DNA from: G020348185 sp964525045
GTDB lineage: Bacteria > Nitrospirota > Nitrospiria > Nitrospirales > UBA8639
Direction of reading: 5' to 3'
Length of the DNA stretch: 64,000 bases
Assembly: GCA_964525045.1 (NCBI GenBank)
Contig: CAZGFD010000007.1
Location: 62,001 to 126,000, forward strand
Part shown: positions 27,180 to 35,744 of the stretch, piece after piece
How the letters are laid out: each line of letters begins with the position of its first letter
Position numbering within the stretch: position 1 is the first letter of the stretch
Notes under the pieces: generated by a model
The model's input: only the letters and a program-made list of their open reading frames with translations
What the model was told of the DNA's origin: nothing
Database searches by the model: none
Program-made: the position numbers and the translations under genes

Positions 27180-28730
27180 ATGATGAACAAAGGCCAAACC
27201 TCTTTTCAATATCTTCGGCACGATTTCTTAGCCTCGATCGTCGTGTTCTTGGTCGCCCTTCCGCTGTGTATGGGAATCGCCATTGCGTCCGGCGCTCCTC
27301 CGGCTGCCGGATTGATTACCGGTATCATTGCCGGGTTTGTGGTTGGATCCCTCGCTGGATCACCATTGCTGGTAAGCGGCCCGGCGGCCGGATTAGCGGT
27401 GATCGTGTGGGACATTATTCAGACATTTGGAATGGAGACTCTGGGCCTTATTGTTCTTTTGGCCGGTTTTCTCCAAGTTCTGGCGTCAGTGTTTAAACTT
27501 GGGCAATGGTTTCGTGCGGTGTCCCCGGCCGTAATTCATGGAATGTTGGCGGGCATCGGAATTCTTATTTTTGCCAGCCAGTTCCATGTCATGGTGGATG
27601 ATCTACCAAAGGGAACCGGCCTGGATAATATCCTCACGCTTGAAGAGGCGGTGTGGAAAGGACTGGTTCCCGGTAACGGTCCCGAGCTTGACCATACCCA
27701 TTATATTGCGGCGAGAATCGGGGTATTGACCATTCTGATTATTTTTCTTTGGAACACCGTGACGCCCAAAAAACTAAGGGTGATTCCTGCTCCATTGGTG
27801 GGAGTGGCATTGGCAAGTTTGGAGGCGGCTCTTCAGAATTTAAAGATTAAGTATGTTTCTATTCCAGACAACCTATTCTCCGATATCCAGATATTGGGAA
27901 TCAATCAGTTGAGTAGTCTATTGGATCCTTCGATATTCATGGCAGCCGTCGCCCTGGCGTTTGTCGCCAGTGTAGAAACCTTACTTTCCGCCACCGCGGT
28001 GGATCAACTCCACCCAGGTCCCCGAACTGATTATAATCGTGAATTATGGGCTCAGGGAGCCGGTAATTTGGTCAGTGGGTTGGTCGGAGCGCTACCCATT
28101 ACCGGGGTAATCGTGCGAGGGTCAGCCAACGTTCAGGCAGGCGCTCGCACGCGAGCATCGGCTATTCTCCATGGGGGGTGGATACTGTTGTTTGTCGCCC
28201 TGCTTCCCAACGTTTTGGAATATGTGCCGACTGCGAGCTTAGCGGCAGTCCTGGTGTTTACCGGCTACAAGCTGATGAACGTGCATGCCCTGCGAGCCCT
28301 CAAAAAATATGGGTGGGGAGAGGTAGCGATTTATGCCGCTACGGTCATCACGATCGTGGTAAAGGATTTGTTGGCAGGAGTCATTCTTGGAGTCGTGCTT
28401 GCCACGGCTAAATTGGTCTACAGTTTTGCCCATTTGAAAATACAAGCGATCACGAGCCCGGATGAGAAAAAGGTCACCCTTCATCTGATTGGATCTGCCA
28501 CGTTCTTGAGCCTACCGAAACTTGCGGACTATCTTGAACAAATGGTTCCCGGGAAAGAGGTTCATGTGCATTTTGAGAATCTACAATATATAGACCACGC
28601 CTGCCTGGATCTTCTAAATAGTTGGGAAAAGCAGTATGTTCTCCAGGGAGGCATTGTAAGCTTTGACTGGAAACAATTAGAAAACCGCTACTATCAACTA
28701 TCGAGCAGCAGTTCCTCTCCATCTTCCTAG
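27180..28730 (+). CDS. SulP-family anion transporter with C-terminal STAS domain
   Basis: A 516-residue SulP protein. The first TM block has FLVALPLCMGIAIASGAPPA and a SGPAAGLAVIV motif typical of the family's anion site; about 12 TM helices follow, then a STAS domain (~residues 430-505, containing VHVHFENLQYIDHACLDLL, where the usual phosphorylatable Ser is replaced by His). The family carries sulfate, bicarbonate and other anions. The sodium-dependent bicarbonate transporter BicA belongs to it, and the nearby dabA operon makes bicarbonate a sensible candidate, but sequence alone does not decide. Two adjacent ATGs (27180 and 27183) are possible starts. Confidence 0.88.
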   Translation: MMNKGQTSFQYLRHDFLASIVVFLVALPLCMGIAIASGAPPAAGLITGIIAGFVVGSLAGSPLLVSGPAAGLAVIVWDIIQTFGMETLGLIVLLAGFLQVLASVFKLGQWFRAVSPAVIHGMLAGIGILIFASQFHVMVDDLPKGTGLDNILTLEEAVWKGLVPGNGPELDHTHYIAARIGVLTILIIFLWNTVTPKKLRVIPAPLVGVALASLEAALQNLKIKYVSIPDNLFSDIQILGINQLSSLLDPSIFMAAVALAFVASVETLLSATAVDQLHPGPRTDYNRELWAQGAGNLVSGLVGALPITGVIVRGSANVQAGARTRASAILHGGWILLFVALLPNVLEYVPTASLAAVLVFTGYKLMNVHALRALKKYGWGEVAIYAATVITIVVKDLLAGVILGVVLATAKLVYSFAHLKIQAITSPDEKKVTLHLIGSATFLSLPKLADYLEQMVPGKEVHVHFENLQYIDHACLDLLNSWEKQYVLQGGIVSFDWKQLENRYYQLSSSSSSPSS

Positions 28731-28779
28731 CCTTTAAAAAAAACAGATTTGAAAAGTGAATCTTCCAAGAAAAAGTTTT

Positions 28780-28799
28780 GACCTTTGCGGGCAGAGGTC
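28780..28799 (-). terminator. Probable terminator after the FAD oxidoreductase gene
   Basis: On the minus strand GACCTCTGC pairs with GCAAAGGTC (8 of 9) around a 2-nt loop, and a short T-rich run follows a few bases later. It sits directly after the stop at 28801, between convergent genes. Confidence 0.45.
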
Positions 28800-28800
28800 C

Positions 28801-30054
28801 CTATTCTTCGAAACGTAAGTCTCTCAAGACCTGCTCTGCTGCCAGACGTCCTGAATGCAGGGCCCCATCAATCGTTGCAGTTGAGCGGTAATCCCCACAA
28901 ATAAAAAGACCATCCGCCAATTTGGTGCTTGAAGAAAAAGGACTGGAAGTGGGGGGCTCTTGAGTTGGCTGAGCCTCTTGAATAATAGAAGTTTGAAGAT
29001 GCCGCCAGTCCTTGACTTGGGGGCCAAACCATTTATTCAACTGTAACCGGACTTCCTGCTCGATTCCCTTTTCACTTGATAAAGCCGGTTTTAAGACCGA
29101 AATGGATATTAATTGTTGATGGGATGGTGCATAAGAAGGTGCAACTTGTGTGATCACGCACATGTTGTTGATGGGTCCCGATCCCTCCCCATTAAGGATC
29201 AGATAGGGTCCCCTGATGGGCGGATCGGAGGCCGAATAATAGATACAAGCCACACTATGGCACCTTGGCGAGGCGAGCTCTGGAACGAGTTTGGACGCTA
29301 CCGAGGCATTGGTGGCAAGAACAATCGCTTTTGTTGGCAGCCGTTCATTTGATTCGAGAATGAGATGGTTGCCTTGAATTGAAATGACTCTCGATCGGGT
29401 TCGAATTTGATTTGATTGTAAACCAGAGGCCATTTGTTGAGTGATCGCCCCCATTCCCTCTGCCGGCAAACTCGTCGAGCCAGATGAGAACATCCGAAAC
29501 ACGAATTCAGCCATACGACTTGATGTCTTCAATTCGGGATCTAGAAATACCCCACCGAGGAAGGGTCGAAAAAACCGGTTGATCATGGACGGGGAAAATT
29601 GCATTTCTTGAAGGTATTGAAGTGTTGACGTTTCCCTCCTTTGGAATATCTCTTGGAGTGAGCCAGAAAGGGCTCTCTTGCGTAATTGGGCGATACGGAA
29701 TTTGTCGGCTAGGGTGCCAATTGGCGTGGTCAACGACTGTATGGCCTGGATGGGATGCCGAAAGGGATCCGCGATCCGATGAAATTTTCCAGCGAAACGT
29801 ACCAGGGCCCCCGGGTAGAAACTTTGAAGGTTTAGACCCTGGTAGTCGAGCGTTCGCTTTGCCTCAGGGTATGCCGATGAAAAAACCTGAAAACCACGAT
29901 CGAGAAAAAAACCATCAATTTTATCCGTTCGTACACGTCCACCGACGTCCTCACTGGCCTCCAGAACCATGTTCTGAATGCCACGATCATTGAGAGTTTT
30001 TGCGCAGGCCAAGCCGGCAAGGCCTCCTCCGATAATTAGCACATCAGGCTTCAT
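28801..30054 (-). CDS. FAD/NAD(P)-dependent oxidoreductase (amine oxidase / phytoene-desaturase-like)
   Basis: A 417-residue flavoprotein. The dinucleotide-binding fold is DVLIIGGGLAGLACAKTLND (residues 4-23), followed by the FAD-contact EASEDVGGRVRTDKIDGF. Near the C-terminus DGLFICGDYRSTATIDGALH supplies the second FAD motif. The family includes protoporphyrinogen oxidases, carotenoid desaturases and polyamine oxidases; the substrate is not evident. It is unlike the FAD protein at 36504-37781. It lies alone, between a convergent SulP gene and a small membrane-protein gene that is ~180 bp upstream on the same strand. Confidence 0.85.
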   Translation of the reverse strand: MKPDVLIIGGGLAGLACAKTLNDRGIQNMVLEASEDVGGRVRTDKIDGFFLDRGFQVFSSAYPEAKRTLDYQGLNLQSFYPGALVRFAGKFHRIADPFRHPIQAIQSLTTPIGTLADKFRIAQLRKRALSGSLQEIFQRRETSTLQYLQEMQFSPSMINRFFRPFLGGVFLDPELKTSSRMAEFVFRMFSSGSTSLPAEGMGAITQQMASGLQSNQIRTRSRVISIQGNHLILESNERLPTKAIVLATNASVASKLVPELASPRCHSVACIYYSASDPPIRGPYLILNGEGSGPINNMCVITQVAPSYAPSHQQLISISVLKPALSSEKGIEQEVRLQLNKWFGPQVKDWRHLQTSIIQEAQPTQEPPTSSPFSSSTKLADGLFICGDYRSTATIDGALHSGRLAAEQVLRDLRFEE

Positions 30055-30233
30055 GATATGTGCATCTTAAATAATCCTAGGTAAAATTATTCAGTCATGA
30101 AAAGTTTTCAGCATCTCAGCCAATCAGAGGAGGGGAGCGGTTGAACCGTGAAATGAGTGATGAGAATTCCAGACCTGGTATCCAGGAAACGAGTTTGGGG
30201 TCCTGCTGTGAAAGGAATACATGCTGCAGATCA

Positions 30234-30695
30234 CTATGATTCGTAAAACTGTTGCGGGCTGGTGGAGGCCCCAAAGACGGGCCGCCGCCAAACGATGTAG
30301 ATTCCGAACAGAATGCTGATGATAATCATGGTGGTTCGCGTGGGATGGTAACCTTGAACCATTTGGGTCGTGATTTCGCTCAAACAGGCCAATGTTAAAT
30401 AAACGAGATAAGAATGATACGCCCATGTTTTTGTCTTCCAGAATCCATAGCCGATGGCCAGGTGAATCACCGGATGCTGGTATTTTATTACCTCACCGAT
30501 CCAGCCGGTGAAAGTGGTTCCGAAAACTTTCAGGGCATAATTGGGATACGATACGATCCAGAAAAAATCAATGACCCCCGAGATCAAAAATAAAATTCCG
30601 AGAAGACGAATATCTGTTCCCGGGGGAAATCTCCGGCTTTTCGCTCCCCGAAAAAAAGACGTGGTGTTCATTTCTGGCCTGGATTTGATTCCCAT
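30234..30695 (-). CDS. Small multi-pass membrane protein of unknown function
   Basis: A 153-residue protein with about four TM helices (LGILFLISGVIDFFWIV, HPVIHLAIGYGFW, YLVYLTLACLSEI, TMIIISILFGIYIVW). I do not recognise a family. The start may instead be the ATG at 30671, which has AGG at better spacing. It is divergent from the sigma factor gene. A perfect 14-bp palindrome lies just upstream. Confidence 0.65.
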   Translation of the reverse strand: MGIKSRPEMNTTSFFRGAKSRRFPPGTDIRLLGILFLISGVIDFFWIVSYPNYALKVFGTTFTGWIGEVIKYQHPVIHLAIGYGFWKTKTWAYHSYLVYLTLACLSEITTQMVQGYHPTRTTMIIISILFGIYIVWRRPVFGASTSPQQFYES

Positions 30696-30698
30696 AGA

Positions 30699-30712
30699 TT
30701 AGAATATTCTAA
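30699..30712. promoter_or_regulatory. Perfect 14-bp palindrome, candidate operator
   Basis: TTAGAATATTCTAA is fully symmetric. It lies in the short divergent spacer between the membrane-protein gene and the sigma factor gene, a typical place for a dimeric regulator. No known family site is identified. Confidence 0.35.
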
Positions 30713-30863
30713 CACCCGGGATTCCTTCAATGCCTCTCATACCAGCTCTCCCACCGTGAAAATATCCCCTATGGAACAGGGGTGTCTAAGGTTCACAATG
30801 TTTAGCTTGCCCGACTGCCTCATCGGTGTGTGCAATATATTTGATAGGAGGACACACAATGAT

Positions 30864-32189
30864 ATGAGCTCAGATACATGGGATCGGTCAGAGGATCCAC
30901 TGGTCTATTTCCTGAAAGAGATAAGCAAAGAGGATTTGCTTGATGCGCAATCCGAAATCAAGCTGGCCAAAGCGATTGCCCAAGGAAAAAAACATCTCAT
31001 ATCAGTGGTCTTCAGTATTCCGTTTTGTCTGGATACCCTTAATCAAATCGGAGAACAACTCAAGAGCGGAGAATTCCGAGTCTCTGAGCTAGTGCATGTG
31101 AATGACATTGAGGACTCTGGTGAGAAGGAGGAACGTTCCCGTCAACAAGAGAACGTAACCGCCCAATTTCAAACGTACGTTGAACAATTCAATTTATTGG
31201 CAGAAATATCACAACGATATACGGCACTTCACTTTAGAGGTGTCGCCCCTCGCAAAACCGAACCTTCGACTCTTCAAACGAATAAAGCCCTTGATCGCCT
31301 GCATAGATCCCTTGTGAAGCAGATTCATTCTTTGAAACTGCAACGTTGGGTGATTGAACGGGTCATACATGACTTTCGGGAATCCGTAAGTCAAGAGGCC
31401 ACAATCGAGGGAGCAACATCCCGGGAAACACTACAAGAAATTGACCGTCTGCTGGAGAGGATCGCCGTAGCGAGAAATAAGCTCATACAGTCCAATCTTC
31501 GATTGGTTGTCAGTATAGCCAGGCAATATATTAATAAAGGCTTACCGTTCCTTGATTTAATTCAAGAGGGCTGTTTCGGTTTGATGCGAGCGGTAGAGAA
31601 GTTTGAGCCTGCCCGGGGCAATAAGTTCAGTACCTACGCAACATGGTGGATCCGGCAGTCAGTGGGCAGGGGAGTGGCGGACCAGGCACGAAATATTCGT
31701 CTTCCTGTCTATGTGACACGTCTGCTGAGTCGCATGAACCGTTTCTCCGACCGGTTTGTTCAAGAACAGGGGAGAATTCCCACAAATAAGGAGTTAGCCC
31801 GGGACCTCGAGGTCTCGGAAGACAAGATCGCGTTATTATTATCCATACCCAGAAGCACGTCTTCATTGGATGCACCAATAGGCGAGGAGGAGGGAACCGA
31901 TCTTGGATATTTCATTGCCGATGAAAGTATTGTCTCACCGTTGGATTGGGCCCTGCGCTGTAACCAACGAAGACTTATTGTTGAATCGTTAGAGGTGCTG
32001 ACTCCTAAAGAGCAGCGCATTCTCCGAAAACGGTTTGGGATTGGAGTTAGCCTAGACGCCACCCTTGCGGAAATTGGAGAGGAATATGGATTAAGCCGGG
32101 AGCGTGTGCGACAGATTGAAGCGAAAGCTTTAGAAAAGCTCAGAACGGCGAATTATCATCTTCTCCGTGGTTTAGTGGAAGATTTGTGA
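30864..32189 (+). CDS. Group-2-like sigma-70 RNA polymerase sigma factor (RpoD/RpoS type)
   Basis: A 441-residue sigma factor. Region 1.2 starts almost at once (EDPLVYFLKEISKEDLL), so region 1.1 is absent. A non-conserved ~130-residue stretch separates it from regions 2.1-2.4 (NLRLVVSIARQYINKGLPF, DLIQEGCFGLMRAVEKFEP, FSTYATWWIRQSV). Region 3 and a complete region 4 (LTPKEQRILRKRFG and GLSRERVRQIEAKALEKLR) follow. The layout suits an alternative, RpoS-like or SigA-paralogue factor rather than the housekeeping one. I chose the ATG at 30864, with an AGGAGG ~12 nt upstream; the frame is open to 30756. It may drive stress genes, perhaps the nearby peroxidase gene. Confidence 0.9.
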   Translation: MSSDTWDRSEDPLVYFLKEISKEDLLDAQSEIKLAKAIAQGKKHLISVVFSIPFCLDTLNQIGEQLKSGEFRVSELVHVNDIEDSGEKEERSRQQENVTAQFQTYVEQFNLLAEISQRYTALHFRGVAPRKTEPSTLQTNKALDRLHRSLVKQIHSLKLQRWVIERVIHDFRESVSQEATIEGATSRETLQEIDRLLERIAVARNKLIQSNLRLVVSIARQYINKGLPFLDLIQEGCFGLMRAVEKFEPARGNKFSTYATWWIRQSVGRGVADQARNIRLPVYVTRLLSRMNRFSDRFVQEQGRIPTNKELARDLEVSEDKIALLLSIPRSTSSLDAPIGEEEGTDLGYFIADESIVSPLDWALRCNQRRLIVESLEVLTPKEQRILRKRFGIGVSLDATLAEIGEEYGLSRERVRQIEAKALEKLRTANYHLLRGLVEDL

Positions 32190-32223
32190 TTGTACGCGCG
32201 AATGCCAGGAATAAGTGAACGGA

Positions 32224-32769
32224 CTAGGTCTTGACTAAAGCCGTTTCAATATCCTCGACGATCTCTGGGGTAAGCGGTTTCATCCCCGGTCGATAACGGG
32301 CGATGACCTGACCTGAACGGTCAATCAGGAACTTTTGAAAATTCCATTTGATTTCCCCTTTAAACGGTGTCTCTTCGGTCAAGTACCGATACAAGTCATG
32401 TTTGGTTTCTCCTAGGACTGTGATCTTGCTGAAAAGGGGGAATTCCAAGGCATATTTGGTATAACAAAATTCGGCAATCTCTTTGTTGTCGCCGGGTTCT
32501 TGCTTGCCAAAATCATTGGATGGAAAAGCTAAAATAGTAAACCCTTGATCGCGGTATCGCTCATAGAGTGTTTGTAGGCCGCCGTATTGAGGAGTGTTTC
32601 CGCAGAAGCTGGCGGTGTTGACCACCAAGATCACTTTGCCTCTATAATGACTCAGAGGAACGGGCTTTCCCTCTATATCGTCCATCGTGAAGTCAAAAAT
32701 CTTGGTGGTATTTGGGCTTGATGGGGAATCGTGGCTCCCATTTTGTGATGACTGGGGCTTCTTTGGCAA
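32224..32769 (-). CDS. Glutathione-peroxidase-family thiol peroxidase
   Basis: The open frame encodes 181 residues with a complete GPx domain: peroxidatic Cys in NTASFCGNTPQYGGL (~residue 56), Gln in FPSNDFGKQEPGDN (~88) and the Trp/Asn pair in KWNFQKFLIDRSG (~142). The enzyme reduces hydroperoxides with thioredoxin or glutathione. It lacks selenocysteine. The only start in frame is a TTG at 32769 with GAGGAAG just upstream. The first ~20 residues are a hydrophilic linker. An overlapping minus-strand frame, shifted by one base, supplies a lipoprotein signal upstream, so the natural protein may be a membrane-anchored peroxidase interrupted by a frameshift or sequencing error. Confidence 0.85.
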   Translation of the reverse strand: MPKKPQSSQNGSHDSPSSPNTTKIFDFTMDDIEGKPVPLSHYRGKVILVVNTASFCGNTPQYGGLQTLYERYRDQGFTILAFPSNDFGKQEPGDNKEIAEFCYTKYALEFPLFSKITVLGETKHDLYRYLTEETPFKGEIKWNFQKFLIDRSGQVIARYRPGMKPLTPEIVEDIETALVKT

Positions 32770-32878
32770 TGGCTTCCTCAGCCGATGAGGAATATTCGGA
32801 ACTGCAAGCAGAAAGGCTTAAGCAGACAAAAAGACTCAAGAGCCAAGTGAACCTACTTTTATTCTCATTTTCAACCAT
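32693..32878 (-). pseudogene. Lipoprotein signal fragment, probable out-of-frame N-terminus of the GPx protein
   Basis: A 61-residue frame starting at an ATG with GGAG 8 nt upstream. It encodes a basic N-terminus, a hydrophobic core and a lipobox LSAC followed by an acidic linker, i.e. a textbook lipoprotein export signal. It then runs 77 bp into the GPx frame before stopping. Joining the two with a one-base shift gives a lipoprotein-linked GPx. Either this is a real frameshift, an assembly error, or a tiny separate lipoprotein. Confidence 0.5.
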
Positions 32879-32932
32879 GATGCGCTCCGAATATCTTTGC
32901 CATGGCCAACTCCAGGTTTCTGCCCCAGTCTA

Positions 32933-33079
32933 TTAGTGGTTAATCAGTTGCATCGCAAGGTAGGCTAGATTTAACAAGGTTAGGACACTCAATAGGATCA
33001 GAAATACGATTCTCACCTGGCCTGGGCGATTACTTTCGTCCCCTGAGTTCATGGCGTGGGTTGGGGCCTTGGTTCTCAT
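32933..33079 (-). CDS. 48-residue single-TM protein coupled to the NxrC-like gene
   Basis: The ATG at 33079 overlaps the TGA of the NxrC-like gene (ATGA), with GGAG about 8 nt upstream. The product is a short hydrophilic N-terminus followed by one TM helix (VRIVFLILLSVLTLLNLAYL) and ends soon after. Small single-TM proteins often anchor or assemble membrane complexes, and the coupling says it is made together with the heme protein. No homologue is recognised. Confidence 0.65.
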   Translation of the reverse strand: MRTKAPTHAMNSGDESNRPGQVRIVFLILLSVLTLLNLAYLAMQLINH

Positions 33080-34041
33080 TGCAATTTCTCCGGCATTTGG
33101 GCCGTAAACCAGGTTGAAATACCCTTCATTCCGTTCCGTTCGACATTCGCCCCGTCCCACACGGCGAACGCAACGGGCGTGCTCATGCCTGGGGCAAATT
33201 GGATGTCGCCGGTGTCATCCGTAGTGAGCGGTCGCTTCATCACTACTCGCCATGTGGGGCCATTGCAGCATCCGCCCTTCAAGGCACCATACGGTTCCCA
33301 CAACCCATTTCCCAGAACGTTTTGATTCTCCTGAGTGGTCAGGGTACTAAAGCCATTGGCATTCAAATCTTCAACCGGGCTTTTTCTCAACTCCGGGTCG
33401 GACATGATATTCCCCGACCAGATACCTTCATTGAAAGGGCCCTGGGTGCGTCCAATCCGGTCTGGATAGGTCACTCCGCCAGCCGGTTCTTCATAATAGA
33501 AATCCCAAGCCATCGAAGGATATTGTTGATCCACGTCCCACATGCCTGCCACCCCGGTACCGAGATCCTTTTGCCATTCAGCGTTCCACCGCCAAATATT
33601 GACGGTTCCGCCGGACTGCCCCATGCATTGGAACGGGGGCGCGCCGGAAGTCTGAACAGGGAATTGGACAGCCACCTGATCGCGAAAATCCTGTGGGCCA
33701 ATCGTCGTGTTGTTCAAGGTCTGGTCGCCCCAATTAGTCCAGACTGCAATCTCATCTCCATTGGTGGCCATTTTCACCATAACTGTCTTGACGGAAAAAT
33801 TTGGATGCATGGGGGTAGTAATGGTTTGACCGCTGAGAGGCACGACGACTCCCGGCACACTTTCCCAAATCGGGTTTGCTCCATCCATCGGGAGATCACT
33901 CTGAATCATCTTGACCGGAATCACGACTGGCTGGCTGACGGCAAGGGGCAATTGTCCTATGGCAAGCAGAAAGCTTCCTAGCAGACAGAAAGCCATAACC
34001 AACAAGGATTTCTTATGATATCCTCCTGTCGAACCATTCAT
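33076..34041 (-). CDS. Ethylbenzene-dehydrogenase-type heme protein, NxrC-like gamma subunit
   Basis: A 321-residue exported protein with a Sec signal (residues ~12-36). The mature part shows the layout of the heme-b-binding gamma subunits of type-II DMSO-reductase enzymes (EB_dh family), including the nitrite oxidoreductase candidate NxrC of Nitrospira: a DQVAVQFPV strand, an NIWRWNAEWQKDLG block, and the C-terminal TPVAFAVWDGANVERNGMKG motif that is strongly conserved in that family. Met and Lys heme ligands are expected; I cannot assign them with certainty. No alpha (molybdopterin) or beta (iron-sulfur) subunit is in the window, so it is an orphan gamma subunit serving a distant NxrAB or another function. 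Confidence 0.8.
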   Translation of the reverse strand: MNGSTGGYHKKSLLVMAFCLLGSFLLAIGQLPLAVSQPVVIPVKMIQSDLPMDGANPIWESVPGVVVPLSGQTITTPMHPNFSVKTVMVKMATNGDEIAVWTNWGDQTLNNTTIGPQDFRDQVAVQFPVQTSGAPPFQCMGQSGGTVNIWRWNAEWQKDLGTGVAGMWDVDQQYPSMAWDFYYEEPAGGVTYPDRIGRTQGPFNEGIWSGNIMSDPELRKSPVEDLNANGFSTLTTQENQNVLGNGLWEPYGALKGGCCNGPTWRVVMKRPLTTDDTGDIQFAPGMSTPVAFAVWDGANVERNGMKGISTWFTAQMPEKLQ

Positions 34042-34454
34042 GAGTCTTTCTCCTTCCGTAATAGGAATGATGCCCTAGGGATGTGCTTGAGGGGCAATTT
34101 GTTAAGTTGTTCTTTAAGGAAGGTCGCTGTGAGAAGTAACGTGGTGATTTTCACGGTTCACTCCCTGAAAAAAATTTAATTGATATGGTTAATACGGTTA
34201 GTTAGGTCACGGGCCTCCGAACCCTCATGTTCAAATTGGTGGAAAGGTCTTTTTGTGTCGATAAGATTCTCATAATTTAATTTATGATGGCATGGGCTCA
34301 ATCACCAAAATATTTTTCCAATTCCTTTGACAAATCTCCCAATGCCTCCCTTTTTGGCTTACGAGGTCATTTGAAGGGGAGAGACCATTTTATCCCAAAA
34401 CGAGGAAATTCATCTGTGATCTCAGGTCTGCCCCCCTTGCTTCGTGCAGCCCGA
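34042..34454. other. Intergenic region, no gene seen
   Basis: Lies between the start of the NxrC-like gene and the end of the lipid operon, both on the minus strand. It must hold the NxrC-like promoter. No clear hairpin or operator stands out. Confidence 0.45.
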
Positions 34455-35744
34455 TCAGGCTTCAGACTGGGAAAGCAGAGAGAGTCTTCGGTTGTAGGGC
34501 TTAGTCAGCAGCAGATGGACATTCCCGATGGCCCGTTCAGCAAAGCCTCCCTCGCAGTAGCAGAGATAAAACTCCCACATTCGTATCATTTCGTCTGAAT
34601 AACCCAGTCTTCGAATTTTGGCCCTGTTGCGAAGAAGATTGTCGCGCCAGGCACGTAGAGTGGTGGGATAATGCGGCCCGATATCTTCCAGATGAAAAAT
34701 TCGCATATCGGTGGCCTTGGCCACAGCCTGGCTCATTGCGGCAATGGAGGGGATACAACTACCCGGGAAAATATGTCGTTGAATGAAATCGACCGATCGT
34801 TTGGCCTGTTCATACTGTTGATCGGCGATGGTGATAGCCTGCAGGAGCATCATTCCCTCTGTTTTAAGGAGCTCGCTGCATTTTCCAAAGTAGGTCTCGT
34901 AATATTCATGTCCCACGGCTTCGATCATTTCGATTGAGACCAATTTATCGTACTGGCCGGTGAGGTCCCGATAATCTTCCAGGAGGACGGTCACTCGCTC
35001 ATTCAAACCCGCCGCGGCGATACGGTCACAAGCCAGATTGTATTGGGACCGCGAAATGGTCGTCGTGGTGAGTCGGCATCCAAAATGCTTGGCGGCATAA
35101 ATAGCGAACCCGCCCCAACCGGTGCCGATTTCCAGCACATGATCGGTGGGCTTGAGTTCAAGTTTCTTGCAAATGTGCTTCAAACGCGTCAGCTGGGCCT
35201 CATGAAGCGACATCGTTGGATCGGTAAAGATCGCGTTGGAGTACATCATGGTCTCATCCAGAAATAAGGAAAAGAAATCGTTGCCGAGGTCATAATGGGC
35301 CGCGATGTTTTTTTTGCTCCCATACACCGTATTTCGATTGAGCCGGTGTAACAGTTTTTGAAGAGGAAGGGTTAACCAGGCTAACCCGCCGTCCATCCCA
35401 TCCAGAACTTTTCGGTTGCACAAAAAGATTCGAATCAAGGCGGTGAGATCGCTCGCCTGCCAGTATCCGGCCATATACGCTTCCCCTGCGCCGATGGAAC
35501 CACCAAATGCCAATTCTGAATAAAACTTGGGATCGTAAATGGTAATCGTGACGCGATGCGGGCATCGGGTGGTGGGTTGTCCATATCGGTATTCCTGGTC
35601 CTCTTCATGCAAGATGACCTCGCCATGCTCAATCTGCTGGAGGCGGCTTATTAATGCCCGTTTGGCTAGTCCATCTAAAAATCGAGGTTTTGGGGTGGTT
35701 GTTGGGGCAATGTGCGCACCAATAACAGAGGATTTTGTGGTCAT
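34455..35744 (-). CDS. cfa: Cyclopropane-fatty-acid synthase family methyltransferase
   Basis: A 429-residue SAM-dependent enzyme that would add a methylene bridge (or methyl group) to unsaturated acyl chains of membrane phospholipids. The SAM motif is VLEIGTGWGGFAIYAAKHFG (~residue 200), preceded by YDLGNDFFSLFLDETMMYS, the lipid-site signature of Cfa. The catalytic bicarbonate-site residues lie in EMIEAVGHEYY and RRSVDFIQRHIFPGSC-like blocks. It is the last gene of a nine-gene operon, starting with an ATGA overlap on the DUF1365 gene. A desaturase in the same operon could supply its substrate double bonds. Confidence 0.9.
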   Translation of the reverse strand: MTTKSSVIGAHIAPTTTPKPRFLDGLAKRALISRLQQIEHGEVILHEEDQEYRYGQPTTRCPHRVTITIYDPKFYSELAFGGSIGAGEAYMAGYWQASDLTALIRIFLCNRKVLDGMDGGLAWLTLPLQKLLHRLNRNTVYGSKKNIAAHYDLGNDFFSLFLDETMMYSNAIFTDPTMSLHEAQLTRLKHICKKLELKPTDHVLEIGTGWGGFAIYAAKHFGCRLTTTTISRSQYNLACDRIAAAGLNERVTVLLEDYRDLTGQYDKLVSIEMIEAVGHEYYETYFGKCSELLKTEGMMLLQAITIADQQYEQAKRSVDFIQRHIFPGSCIPSIAAMSQAVAKATDMRIFHLEDIGPHYPTTLRAWRDNLLRNRAKIRRLGYSDEMIRMWEFYLCYCEGGFAERAIGNVHLLLTKPYNRRLSLLSQSEA

